Source of the DNA: a virus
Length of the DNA: 20,118 nucleotides
Virus record (IMG/VR): IMGVR_UViG_3300043468_000858
Coordinates: 1 to 20,118 of that record
Reading direction: 5' to 3' (one strand)
The notes under the pieces were generated by a model. The model made no database searches and had not been told where the DNA came from. It saw only the letters and a program-made list of their open reading frames with translations. Made by a program: the position numbers and the translations under genes. Below are positions 1-7,508 of the stretch, one piece after another. Numbering within the stretch: the stretch's first letter is position 1; each line of letters begins with the position of its first letter.

Positions 1-336
1 GTGGTAGTTGGTGCTACAGTAGTGGTAGTTGGTGCTACAGTAGTGGTAGTTGGTGCTACAGTAGTGGTAGTTGGTGCTACCGTGGTGGTAGTTGGTGCTA
101 CCGTGGTGGTAGTTGGTGCTACAGTTGTGGTAGTTGGTGCTACAGTAGTGGTAGTTGGTGCTACAGTAGTGGTAGTTGGTGCTACCGTGGTGGTAGTTGG
201 TGCTACAGTTGTGGTAGTTGGTGCTACAGTAGTGGTAGTTGGTGCTACAGTAGTGGTAGTTGGTGCTACAGTAGTGGTAGTTGGTGCTACCGTGGTGGTA
301 GTTGGTGCTACCGTGGTGGTAGTTGGTGCTACAGTT
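1..336. repeat. 21-bp tandem repeat, 16 units, with higher-order structure
   Basis: Sixteen exact-length 21-bp units run from position 1 to 336, followed by degenerate copies to about 370. Units differ only in the last codon pair on the plus strand: acagta (A), accgtg (G) or acagtt (T). The order from left to right is AAAGGT-AAGT-AAAGGT, so bases 1-126 and 211-336 are identical. On the minus strand each unit encodes TVAPTTT, and the length of 21 keeps the frame when copy number changes. Confidence 0.95.
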
Positions 337-479
337 GTGGTTGGCGGTATAGTGGTGTTAGTGGTTGTGGGAGGCTCATAGCACAAACCACCACAAGGTG
401 GCTCATCATATGGCCCGCTCACTATCTCATGTAAAGATAGGTTAATCTGAGAAGATTTTAAACAAACATAACTAGGCAT
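1..479 (-). CDS. Thr/Pro-rich heptad-repeat stalk protein, 3' end beyond window
   Basis: Partial gene, open from the ATG at 477-479 to the left edge of the window (159 codons seen). The start overlaps the stop of the preceding gene (ATGCCTAG). An in-frame TGA lies at 498-500, so the start cannot be much further upstream; the ribosome binding site is weak, suggesting translational coupling. The first ~38 residues hold a small Cys motif (C-x2-SS ... GPY ... C-x3-C, ending CYEPP) that matches the N-terminus of the neighbouring 276-residue protein. A linker of Thr, Asn, Ile and Pro follows, then 16 or more copies of the heptad TVAPTTT. Such Thr/Pro tracts form extended, protease-resistant, mucin-like stalks in surface proteins, so a virion-surface stalk with a distal domain outside the window is inferred. 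The 7-residue periodicity is not a coiled coil, since it lacks hydrophobic a/d positions. No function is recognised. The opposite strand is also open (VVVGATV repeats) but is a shadow. Confidence 0.8.
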   Translation of the reverse strand, partial: MPSYVCLKSSQINLSLHEIVSGPYDEPPCGGLCYEPPTTTNTTIPPTTTVAPTTTTVAPTTTTVAPTTTTVAPTTTTVAPTTTTVAPTTTTVAPTTTTVAPTTTTVAPTTTTVAPTTTTVAPTTTTVAPTTTTVAPTTTTVAPTTTTVAPTTTTVAPTT

Positions 480-1302
480 AATTGTTACCGTAGCTACTCA
501 CAGACGTATTAGTAAGGTCATTTCTCACAAATCTGGCACGTAATGGTTTGGAAACTATACTGACATTATTACTGAGTGTAGTTATGTCATTTGAAAATGA
601 ATTTGCCCCAATAACTACTGGAGACAAACGATAATTTGTCCAATTTCTTTCCTGTGTCAATAAATTAGGAGTTGAATAATAATACGCATATTCAATAAGA
701 GCAATAACAGTAAAGTAATTTGGATTATATATCTTTTTATTGCTAAAAATAGGGGATAGTATATTATCAGTATTTGAGTAAGTTGGATATACAGGAGTAT
801 TAGTAATAGTACCAGCGTAAGAAGTAAGAGAATAAGCACTGATTTGACTAGAATTAGACCCAACATAAATAAATCTAGCTTTAATTATTCCACCCCGGTC
901 AATCACAAAAGTTTGTGAATTCACACTAAAAGGCTTTATTTGAGATGGGGTTAGTAGAGTTGGGTCAGTATCTGCAAACAAAGACATTAAATCATAATTA
1001 CTTTTAGCATCCATCGTAAAGCTTGGAAAATCAGTATATGAACCTAAAGTTTGATTATCTGGAGCATATTGTGTAAATACCCTAACTGGAACATTGTTAA
1101 TGTTAAATAAATTACTTCCATTCATAAAAGGAACTATTGGAGGTAATAATGTAAAGTTTGGATTGGGTGTTGTTGTAATAGGGGGTAATGTAGTAGACGG
1201 TGAACTACACACAGATTCACACTGACTTGTGGATGAATATGGACCACCAAGTATAGTGTGTACAGATGGATTATATGCTGAACTATGTATGCAAGTTCTC
1301 AT
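472..1302 (-). CDS. Unknown Cys-motif/Ser-Thr-Asn-rich putative virion protein
   Basis: A 276-residue protein with a strong ribosome binding site (AAGGAG, 5 bases before the ATG), 9 bases after the stop of the upstream gene. Residues 1-35 contain C-x2-SS, H-x-I-x2-GPY and C-x3-C, followed by a Pro/Thr linker (STTLPPITTTPNPN). This block is paralogous to the start of the next gene. The remaining ~220 residues are rich in Ser, Thr, Asn and Tyr, with predicted beta character, and no family is recognised. There is no signal peptide or membrane segment. It lies in a block with fibre genes, so a structural or surface role on the virion is inferred, not shown. A very hydrophobic reading frame overlapping 657-866 is a shadow. 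Confidence 0.8.
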   Translation of the reverse strand: MRTCIHSSAYNPSVHTILGGPYSSTSQCESVCSSPSTTLPPITTTPNPNFTLLPPIVPFMNGSNLFNINNVPVRVFTQYAPDNQTLGSYTDFPSFTMDAKSNYDLMSLFADTDPTLLTPSQIKPFSVNSQTFVIDRGGIIKARFIYVGSNSSQISAYSLTSYAGTITNTPVYPTYSNTDNILSPIFSNKKIYNPNYFTVIALIEYAYYYSTPNLLTQERNWTNYRLSPVVIGANSFSNDITTLSNNVSIVSKPLRARFVRNDLTNTSVSSYGNNYA

Positions 1303-1311
1303 GTTTTCTCC

Positions 1312-1869
1312 TTAAGAATCTTTGATTCTTACACAGTAGTAAGGATCTGGGTTGGGGGTTTCTACGCAGTAATAACCATCATCTATTTCTACACAGTAGT
1401 ATCCATCTACATCAACACAATAATAACCATCGTATAAATCTACACAATAATAACAGGGGGGTTCTACATTCAGAGTAAATAAAGTTGAATTTAAGAGTTC
1501 TCCATTTATATTGACAGTATTTACATAAGCTTCATATTTATTTTTTGTTGAATAAAGATAGTCAAAATATAACTTATTGTTATTTATTTTGAAAAAGTCA
1601 TTATTTACACCAGACACAGACAAATAGAAATCATCACATCCAAAATCATTAATACTTATATCAGAAACTTTTATTGATGTAGAAGTTAAAGTATCAGATT
1701 TTTCGTGAAAATTTCTAATTTTGCTGTCTGAAACTTGAACACATTCATGATAAGAATCTGACAGTGCAAAAAAATCTTCTGCTTGTGGCGGTAGAGTTGT
1801 TAATCCCGGCTGAGTATATACAATATATGGAGATGGATTCTTGAAGCATGGGTTAAATGGTTTTCCCAT
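1312..1869 (-). CDS. Cadherin-like domain protein with C-terminal YYCV ladder
   Basis: 185 residues. The N-terminus (1-30) has a Cys and a TTLPP linker reminiscent of the two downstream proteins. Residues ~60-137 resemble a bacterial cadherin-like repeat: an LSVSGVNNDFFKI strand, then NKLYF, a KNKYEAYV strand and a final LFTLNV strand; the calcium-ligating DYE and DxD positions are largely lost. Residues 139-179 contain five YYC(V) units separated by 6-9 mostly acidic residues (D/E-x-D-G). Cadherin-like folds in phage and bacterial surface proteins serve in adhesion, so a role at the virion surface is likely by context. The function of the YYCV tail is unknown; metal binding or disulfide crosslinking between chains are possibilities. 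The ribosome binding site (AAGGG) is moderate. It sits 11 bases after the large fibre gene. Confidence 0.8.
   Translation of the reverse strand: MGKPFNPCFKNPSPYIVYTQPGLTTLPPQAEDFFALSDSYHECVQVSDSKIRNFHEKSDTLTSTSIKVSDISINDFGCDDFYLSVSGVNNDFFKINNNKLYFDYLYSTKNKYEAYVNTVNINGELLNSTLFTLNVEPPCYYCVDLYDGYYCVDVDGYYCVEIDDGYYCVETPNPDPYYCVRIKDS
1333..1452 (-). repeat. Five tandem YYC(V) coding repeats
   Basis: Imperfect repeats of about 24-33 bases encode YYC at residues 140, 149, 157, 166 and 177 of the 185-residue protein. Spacing is 9, 8, 9 and 11 residues. The linkers are mostly acidic with Gly, except the last, which is TPNPDP. Confidence 0.85.
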
Positions 1870-1880
1870 ATGGAAGCCCT

Positions 1881-4800
1881 TTAATTGTTACAGCATGTGC
1901 ATGGCGTACTACTTGCACTAATCCAAATGGGTTTATATTCATTATTTATCCTAGCAGCTATCACATAAGCTCCAGAATGTATTACTGATGTAGTGTCTCT
2001 ATTAATAACAAAAATGTCTCCAGAATTTGCCCAATTACTGTCTTTTAGTATTAAGATGCCGCTAGTCTTAGTAGAGGCATTGGCTGGAGCTTGTAAGCCA
2101 TCGGGCATGAATCCTTCAATAATAGCACTATTTATTCTTGATATTCCGCTATTGGCAAGAGATATGCCACTATTTCCAAGTGCTATGCCGCTATTTGCAA
2201 GTAAAGTATTTTTGATTATGGGCTTGGAGCTACCAAGATATGTGCCATCGCCAAATTGTATATTGCCTTTTAGCTTAAAATTTCCATTTAGCTGTGAATA
2301 AGGTTTTGGCTCTTTATTGCTAATGGCATTAGGAGTAACTTCTCCAGAAAGACCAACGGTTGGAAACCAATATTCATCATTATAATAATTAAGATTATTG
2401 AATGTCTTTGGGTAGCCCCAAGTAGCAATATAATCTGATGGTCCAAGTGAGTCGTGACTTAGAATTAAAAGGTCTGCTGAATTATTTCCAATAAATCTAA
2501 AAGTTAAAGTATTATCTGGATAGTTATTGCCGCCACTATCAATAATTTCTATAACATTAGATTTTAAGCACAAACTATCAGTATCATTAGCATTATTAAT
2601 GTATAATCTTCCGCCGCTAGGAAGAGTTAATCTTTTATCAGAATTAGTTGGGCCAAGCTTACCATCTAATAGAACTAAGCCATTATTCCCAACCAAGAAG
2701 TTGTGTGAACCACTGTTACTAGCACCAATATTATGACCAATTACTATATTACCACTAGTGTTGGCTAGATCAGAAGTCTTGTTGAATGATTGATTACCAA
2801 TTATGATATTGCTGGATGTATTAACTAATCCACTGGCAGATGAATCGCCAATTACAATATTGTTATTTCCTAAGACTAAATCATAAAGGGGGCTGTATCC
2901 TATTGCTAGGTTGCCAGAGCCAGATGAAATACTATAAAGTGCTTTGTAGCCATAGGAAATATTGTTTTTAGCTGCCCCAGTTATAGTTTTTCTGCCAGAT
3001 GGAGATAAATATCCAGCAAAAGTATTTCCACTTCCATCTGTATAAATAGCTCTAGCGTCTACGTTATCAAGTTTATTTACTACTAAATCAGTAGAATTGC
3101 CAGAACCATCCATAAAATATAGTGAATTATACTGATCAGCAAATCCTTTTTCAGCTCTAAAGTTGTATAATTTTCCATACCCAACTGAAGGAGCTACTAT
3201 AGAATTTCCAACCCATAGATTATCTTTTATGCTTATAACCGGAAGCTTGGCTGTTCCGCTGTTTCCAATTGTAATAGTTGCATTGATAATTCCACTAGAA
3301 AGTATTCCAATCTCTTTGGTGTCTTTCATTCTAATGAAGTTGATAGGATTAGAGTCCCTATAAACTGTTACATCGGCAACACCGCTATTGTTTAGATAAG
3401 AAATTTCTAAACCGCTAGCCTCACAGTTAGCAGATCCAAGAAGCTGAATGGCTGATTTATAATATGCGTTATTTTCAGAAGTAAATCTAGCAATACAATC
3501 ATTCTTAGATCTGACATTGAAAATAGTGTTTGGTAACACATTTTCTGTAACTTCTGGTATATTGGTAATAGACATAACAGACCCGCCGGTAGACTCTTTC
3601 ATAAGAATCATACCGTTAACAAAATTGGGGGTTTTATTATAAGAACCAATGACTAAACGATCATCAAGATCATTGTTATTAGTGTCATTGATATATTTAA
3701 GCTCAAATCCAGAAAGTTTATCTTTGTTAGTCACAACGTCTTTTTGTCTTGACTTTGTTCCAGATAAGAATCTTTGACTAACGCTCACGCCAGACTCTAA
3801 CGAAGATATTGAAACACTATAGTTTTGTACTTCCCCAGAGTTGGATATAAAATTTACATTTCCTATACCAGCAATATGACCATTTGGCAAGCCGGGATTA
3901 ACATTTAAAACATTTTTTCTTGATATATATGTTATACCACTATTGAAGAATAGGCCATAACAGTCACTATCATTAAATGCATCTGAACTATACGAAATTA
4001 TACTATTAGTTTTTATGTAAGATGAACTTGGAACTTGGAAGCTAATGTTACTTCTAAATGTAGATTTATCATAACTATCAGTAAAGCATGGCATACCAGA
4101 GCTTGGCGGAAAGTAACTTAAAGAATATTCTCTATTGTCAGAAGACTTTATAAATAATCCGCCACCTAATAAGTTTGCATCAGAATATTGTGGTTGTAAA
4201 TTAGAGTCTGTTGCTAAATAGATTTTAATACCATTATACACTTGAGTATCATTGTATGTTACAGTTCCTATGTTAGCCGTACCGTCAACTGTAAGATTTT
4301 GAAAATAACCACGTTTCCATTTATTTGTAGAAGATCCAAGCTCATAGTGATTATTAATGGGTACAAATAATGATCCACTAACTAGAATTCCGGTTGGACT
4401 ATATGCACTTATTGAAGAATTATTAGCAAAATTTAAAGAGCTTGAAAGATATAAACTCTTCCAATTATATAATTGGTGTCCAATGTTTAATACATTATTA
4501 CCAGAAGGCGTTAAATCGCCACCAACTTGGAGTGCGCCAAATGCGTGAAGGGTTTTTACTCCAACTCCTAATTGCAAACTAGAAAAATCGCCTTGTAACA
4601 ATGGTGTCAAGCCGGTTCCATTGGGATTATTGCAGATATAATCTCCGTCAACAGCGTGATGAGCAATAAATAATTTGTTGCTAGTATTTTTACCAATGTA
4701 GTATCCAGCACCATGCCCAATTGCTACATTACCATTTCCAGATTTATTGTTATGAAGAGTGTAGCTACCAAGCCCAATATTCAAATTACCAACAGTATTG

Positions 4801-5177
4801 CCCGCTAACGCATTATAACCTAAAGCAACATTACCCTCTCCATATATATTGCAAGATAAAGAGTAAGAGCCAACGGCTGTATTTCTAATGCCTTGATAGT
4901 TAGATTTTAATACAGAATATCCAATTGCTGTATTGTCTTGACTATTATAACCATCTAAATTAATATTCTCTAGAGTTAACTGGCCAAGCTTTGTATTTCC
5001 AGATGGAAATGTAGCTAAATTAAGAGATTTTAATTCTTGAGAAAAGGTAAGGTTATGTACAGAATCTATTATATCTAATAAATTATGTCTAATGTCATAG
5101 GGCGATATTTGACCATATGATTGATCAGATATATCACTATTAATATTATTTACAAGTTGAGACTTGCTTAATATCAT
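1881..5177 (-). CDS. Tail fibre with YadA-head-like repeats
   Basis: A 1098-residue fibre. The N-terminus has the motif GQISPYDIRHNLLDIIDSV (residues ~22-40), common in fibre N-termini that attach to the virion. Residues ~80-158 are five YadA-head-type repeats (NTAIG, NTAVG, NVALG, NIGLG, NVAIG), typical of trimeric left-handed beta-rolls, followed by SNKLFIAHH and LGSSTNKWKRGYFQNLTVDG, standard phage fibre elements. The middle is Ser/Gly/Asn-rich beta structure. A second repeat set (NISYG, NLAIG, NIVIG, NIIIG, NIVIG) lies near residues 735-830. Residues ~985-1015 carry NSGI-type heptads, and the extreme C-terminus is CTCCNN. A homotrimeric receptor-binding fibre is inferred from family knowledge. 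The ribosome binding site is GGAG, 6 bases before the ATG; it follows the preceding gene by 15 bases. Confidence 0.9.
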   Translation of the reverse strand: MILSKSQLVNNINSDISDQSYGQISPYDIRHNLLDIIDSVHNLTFSQELKSLNLATFPSGNTKLGQLTLENINLDGYNSQDNTAIGYSVLKSNYQGIRNTAVGSYSLSCNIYGEGNVALGYNALAGNTVGNLNIGLGSYTLHNNKSGNGNVAIGHGAGYYIGKNTSNKLFIAHHAVDGDYICNNPNGTGLTPLLQGDFSSLQLGVGVKTLHAFGALQVGGDLTPSGNNVLNIGHQLYNWKSLYLSSSLNFANNSSISAYSPTGILVSGSLFVPINNHYELGSSTNKWKRGYFQNLTVDGTANIGTVTYNDTQVYNGIKIYLATDSNLQPQYSDANLLGGGLFIKSSDNREYSLSYFPPSSGMPCFTDSYDKSTFRSNISFQVPSSSYIKTNSIISYSSDAFNDSDCYGLFFNSGITYISRKNVLNVNPGLPNGHIAGIGNVNFISNSGEVQNYSVSISSLESGVSVSQRFLSGTKSRQKDVVTNKDKLSGFELKYINDTNNNDLDDRLVIGSYNKTPNFVNGMILMKESTGGSVMSITNIPEVTENVLPNTIFNVRSKNDCIARFTSENNAYYKSAIQLLGSANCEASGLEISYLNNSGVADVTVYRDSNPINFIRMKDTKEIGILSSGIINATITIGNSGTAKLPVISIKDNLWVGNSIVAPSVGYGKLYNFRAEKGFADQYNSLYFMDGSGNSTDLVVNKLDNVDARAIYTDGSGNTFAGYLSPSGRKTITGAAKNNISYGYKALYSISSGSGNLAIGYSPLYDLVLGNNNIVIGDSSASGLVNTSSNIIIGNQSFNKTSDLANTSGNIVIGHNIGASNSGSHNFLVGNNGLVLLDGKLGPTNSDKRLTLPSGGRLYINNANDTDSLCLKSNVIEIIDSGGNNYPDNTLTFRFIGNNSADLLILSHDSLGPSDYIATWGYPKTFNNLNYYNDEYWFPTVGLSGEVTPNAISNKEPKPYSQLNGNFKLKGNIQFGDGTYLGSSKPIIKNTLLANSGIALGNSGISLANSGISRINSAIIEGFMPDGLQAPANASTKTSGILILKDSNWANSGDIFVINRDTTSVIHSGAYVIAARINNEYKPIWISASSTPCTCCNN
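2130..2215 (-). repeat. 21-bp repeats encoding NSGI heptads
   Basis: Three to four imperfect 21-bp units near the 3' end of the 1098-residue fibre gene encode heptads of the form ANSGIAL, GNSGISL, ANSGISR. Hydrophobic residues recur every three and four positions, so a short trimeric coiled coil or beta-stack is possible. Confidence 0.7.
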
Positions 5178-5192
5178 ATTAAGCTCCAGTTA

Positions 5193-5894
5193 CTATTTTA
5201 GGCTTATTTCTAATGAATTAGCATCAAATCTTATATTATCTCCAAGGTAAACGTATCGCGGATTATTTAACTTAGCATACATTAGAAGATTACCAGAACC
5301 AACGGACTCATGATCTAAAATAGCTATGCCAGAAACCCAACCCCACTCAGTGATAGCAGTATTAAATATCATTTGATTTTTATTTTTAATAAATCCATTA
5401 CCTTCATATGACTGATAACTTGACTGCACTGAAACACCAGACTGAAATATGTTTCCTCCAACTGGAGCAAAGAACATCACAGATGGAAATTCTTTAAATA
5501 TTATAGACAGACTACTGCCATTACCGCCACCGGCTGTACTATTACTATTTGCCGCAGTAGATGTTAAATATAGTGGATAAAAATATCCCGGTGTATTGTC
5601 ATGTCTGGTTCCAGAGACAGTATAGGCAGTTAGAGTATCTAATCCAACAGAATTCCATGCCCTATCACCACTAGTAGCTGGTGGGCCTAAAACAATTCGA
5701 CTATAATTTGTTGGAACAAAGTTTAAGCCACTCCTTACTCCAGACGGTAGTTCTGGGATTGTTAACCCAGTGTCGGAATCAAGTGGAACACCGCTAGTTA
5801 AGGCAATTGCTATGGTAGAAGGTCTGGGGAAAGCTGTATCTCTAAATATGTGACTCAATAATCCAGACTCAAGATAATCCGATAGTGCGGCCAT
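5193..5894 (-). CDS. Conserved phage virion protein (ALSDYLE family)
   Basis: A 233-residue protein starting AALSDYLESGLLSHIFRDT, a widely occurring phage protein signature. It also has the family's later landmarks: NYSRI near residue 63, ITEWGWVSGIAILDH near residues 177-192, and GNLLMYAKLNNPRYVYLGDNI towards the end. Proteins of this family are encoded next to tail fibres and capsid genes and are taken to be structural; the exact role (tail-tip or fibre connector, or head fibre) is not established from this sequence. It is the first gene after the terminator behind the capsid gene and has its own putative promoter and a strong ribosome binding site (AGGAG, 6 bases before the ATG), so it likely starts a separate transcript for the second adhesion block. 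Confidence 0.8.
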   Translation of the reverse strand: MAALSDYLESGLLSHIFRDTAFPRPSTIAIALTSGVPLDSDTGLTIPELPSGVRSGLNFVPTNYSRIVLGPPATSGDRAWNSVGLDTLTAYTVSGTRHDNTPGYFYPLYLTSTAANSNSTAGGGNGSSLSIIFKEFPSVMFFAPVGGNIFQSGVSVQSSYQSYEGNGFIKNKNQMIFNTAITEWGWVSGIAILDHESVGSGNLLMYAKLNNPRYVYLGDNIRFDANSLEISLK

Positions 5895-5918
5895 ATTTTT
5901 CTCCTATTCATATCCTTG

Positions 5919-5930
5919 GATAACGTTATC
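5919..5930. other. 12-bp perfect palindrome between promoter-like element and gene start
   Basis: GATAACGTTATC is a perfect inverted repeat with no spacer. It lies 25 bases upstream of the ATG at 5892-5894 and just downstream of a TATAAT-like box, where an operator would sit. It could be a regulator site or chance; no second copy was noticed. Confidence 0.4.
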
Positions 5931-5931
5931 T

Positions 5932-5950
5932 AAGTTATTATACACAAAAA
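5932..5950 (-). promoter_or_regulatory. Candidate late promoter, copy 1
   Basis: On the minus strand the element reads TTTTTGTGTATAATAACTT, containing a TATAAT box (5937-5942). It overlaps the U-tract of the terminator behind the capsid gene and precedes the 233-residue gene. No convincing -35 box lies at 16-18 bases. A 17/19-identical copy lies before the protease gene. Confidence 0.5.
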
Positions 5951-5979
5951 AGCCACCCCCAATCGCTTGAGGATGGCTT
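5946..5979 (-). terminator. Intrinsic terminator after the major capsid gene
   Basis: On the minus strand AAGCCATCC pairs with a G-rich arm ending GGTGGCTT, giving about 11 pairs (two G-U) with an 8-base AAGCGATT loop, followed by a run of six T. It begins about 31 bases after the capsid gene's stop codon. It would end or attenuate transcripts of the capsid block. Confidence 0.88.
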
Positions 5980-6009
5980 GATTGCGACCGATATCTTTAG
6001 ATATCTAGA

Positions 6010-7020
6010 TTAGAATGAGCCAAGGATCACTCTACGATTATCTAGAACACCAAAGCCGAGTTCAGCCCAGCCGTAATAGCCAGCGCGTTGCTGACGATGT
6101 AGGGTTGGATCTTCGAATACCTGTAGCTGCTGCTTAACGGGCATTACAAAGCTATCATTACTCGACTGATCAAGACCAACTACGAGTTCAACGTCACCGC
6201 CTGTTGCTAATGCACCGCCGAGGTCAGTTGAAAAGAAGCTCTGGTACTGTTGACCTTCGCCTAGTTCGTCTAGGTCATGTAGGTTAACGCCAAAGATTCT
6301 GGTGATAACAGCCGCAGCTGGATCAGCATTATAGATTTCACGACGAGTAACATCATCAACTTGATCTAGACCCCAGTTACGAATGTCTTCTAAAGCTTCT
6401 GGCGATAGATACATATCGGTTAGACGGCCACGACCAACTGATGCCGAGTTACCACCCGAGTTTCTACGCATAACTGTCTGCATAAGTGATACTAATCTCT
6501 TTGAGAATAGACCAGCTGTTGCATCAGCATCATAGACGAGGATGTTACGATCAACGCCAGCGGCGAGAAGAGTGTGCCAGCCGTCATCGTTCATCTTCTT
6601 GGTGAAACCGGCTTCCATCACCTGCATTGCACGACCAACGATATCCCATCTGGCTTCGCGGGCAAAGCGAAGAAGATAGTCAACCGATGAAGCGATTGTG
6701 TAGGTGGGAATCATCACGTAGTCGCCTTCGACCGAACGCTCTGGAATTCTACCGTGACCGGGATTGGTGTAAGCAACATGCTCACCTTCAAGGCCGGGGG
6801 AGATAAGATCAAGAGGGAATTCGGTTGTTGAACCGGCTTCTACATTGATGGTTTCGAAAATATTACCGAGTACATTACCGACTAAAACGCCCTTACGGAG
6901 TGGGAGTTCTAGTGCTTTGGCAAACTCACGTTGAGCGGCCATAGCCACATTGATATCGGCATCCCCTGACTTACGTAGGAGAGCGATAAAATCATCGCTG
7001 GGTCTTTCTGTTATTGGCAT
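6010..7020 (-). CDS. Major capsid protein (HK97 fold, inferred)
   Basis: 336 residues, typical for an HK97-fold shell protein. The sequence is charged, without repeats, and has the usual capsid composition: an N-terminal arm, an acidic extended segment (SPGLEGEHVAYTNPGHGRIPERS, split here as residues ~75-97), a long helix (ARWDIVGRAMQVMEAGFTKK) and C-terminal beta strands ending GVLDNRRVILGSF. There is no long N-terminal delta domain, consistent with a separate scaffold protein. Position supports the call: it follows protease/scaffold and decoration genes and is closed by an intrinsic terminator. The ribosome binding site is strong (AAGGAG, 8 bases before the ATG). Its base composition is visibly richer in G+C than the fibre genes. 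It would form the hexamers and pentamers of the head. Confidence 0.87.
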   Translation of the reverse strand: MPITERPSDDFIALLRKSGDADINVAMAAQREFAKALELPLRKGVLVGNVLGNIFETINVEAGSTTEFPLDLISPGLEGEHVAYTNPGHGRIPERSVEGDYVMIPTYTIASSVDYLLRFAREARWDIVGRAMQVMEAGFTKKMNDDGWHTLLAAGVDRNILVYDADATAGLFSKRLVSLMQTVMRRNSGGNSASVGRGRLTDMYLSPEALEDIRNWGLDQVDDVTRREIYNADPAAAVITRIFGVNLHDLDELGEGQQYQSFFSTDLGGALATGGDVELVVGLDQSSNDSFVMPVKQQLQVFEDPTLHRQQRAGYYGWAELGFGVLDNRRVILGSF

Positions 7021-7045
7021 GTTTAATTCTCCTTGTTTATATTAG

Positions 7046-7492
7046 TCAGGGAAGGTTTACTTCGACTTTGGCATAACCGTCAGCATCTTTGCTGGTCATG
7101 AATCCACCAACAGCATTGCCGCTAGCAACTGTGCTGAAATTTCCAGCAGTTACTGTGCAGCGATAAGCTGTTGCACCGGCACTAGGTGTTCCAGTGACGC
7201 TGTTAGTTACAACATAACCCTTGCGGAGTACTGTAACCTTACCACCCTTCTGAACTTCATCCTTATACTGATTAAGATGAGTACGGGTTAGATCCTTATT
7301 TACTACATCATTTAATAAAACGCCAACTGGAACGCCTGATGTAGCATACTTAACAAGGTTAACACCTTGATCCATAGCTGCACCCGAACCAGCTGTATCA
7401 TGACATACTACACCGCCGCGAGTTGCTGTCCCGGCATTGTAGAAGAAACTGATATCAGTTTGAAGCTCATATCTATCTGCTTTTAGGGCCAT
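7046..7492 (-). CDS. Capsid decoration/cement-like protein
   Basis: A 148-residue protein between the protease/scaffold gene and the major capsid gene, the slot of lambda gpD and other head-stabilising proteins. The sequence is small, beta-rich and Gly/Ala/Val/Thr-rich. It begins ALKADRYELQTDISFF and has a GVPVGVLLNDVV segment, then KVTVLRKGYVVTN, resembling capsid-cement (DUF2190-like) proteins in which a beta-barrel presents an 'adds to the shell' surface. Strong ribosome binding site (AAGGAG, 7 bases before the ATG). The family is called from general resemblance and position, not from a diagnostic motif. Confidence 0.65.
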   Translation of the reverse strand: MALKADRYELQTDISFFYNAGTATRGGVVCHDTAGSGAAMDQGVNLVKYATSGVPVGVLLNDVVNKDLTRTHLNQYKDEVQKGGKVTVLRKGYVVTNSVTGTPSAGATAYRCTVTAGNFSTVASGNAVGGFMTSKDADGYAKVEVNLP

Positions 7493-7508
7493 AGTTTTTC
7501 TCCTTTTA

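Noticed and set aside
1-336. CRISPR array
   Set aside because: Units are contiguous without unique spacers and code for a heptad; it is a coding minisatellite.
1-381. Plus-strand ORF of VVVGATV repeats
   Set aside because: It is the antisense of the 21-bp repeat. The minus frame continues from a proper start with an N-terminal domain paralogous to its neighbour, and all other genes are on the minus strand.
657-866. Very hydrophobic 69-residue ORF resembling a membrane protein
   Set aside because: It lies in another frame of the 276-residue gene; AT-rich Asn/Ser/Tyr codons shifted by one base give Leu/Ile runs. No ribosome binding site.
5937-5965. Standard sigma-70 promoter with -35 box before the 233-residue gene
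   Set aside because: TATAAT is present but no TTGACA-like hexamer at 16-18 bases, and the upstream TG is one base off the extended -10 position.
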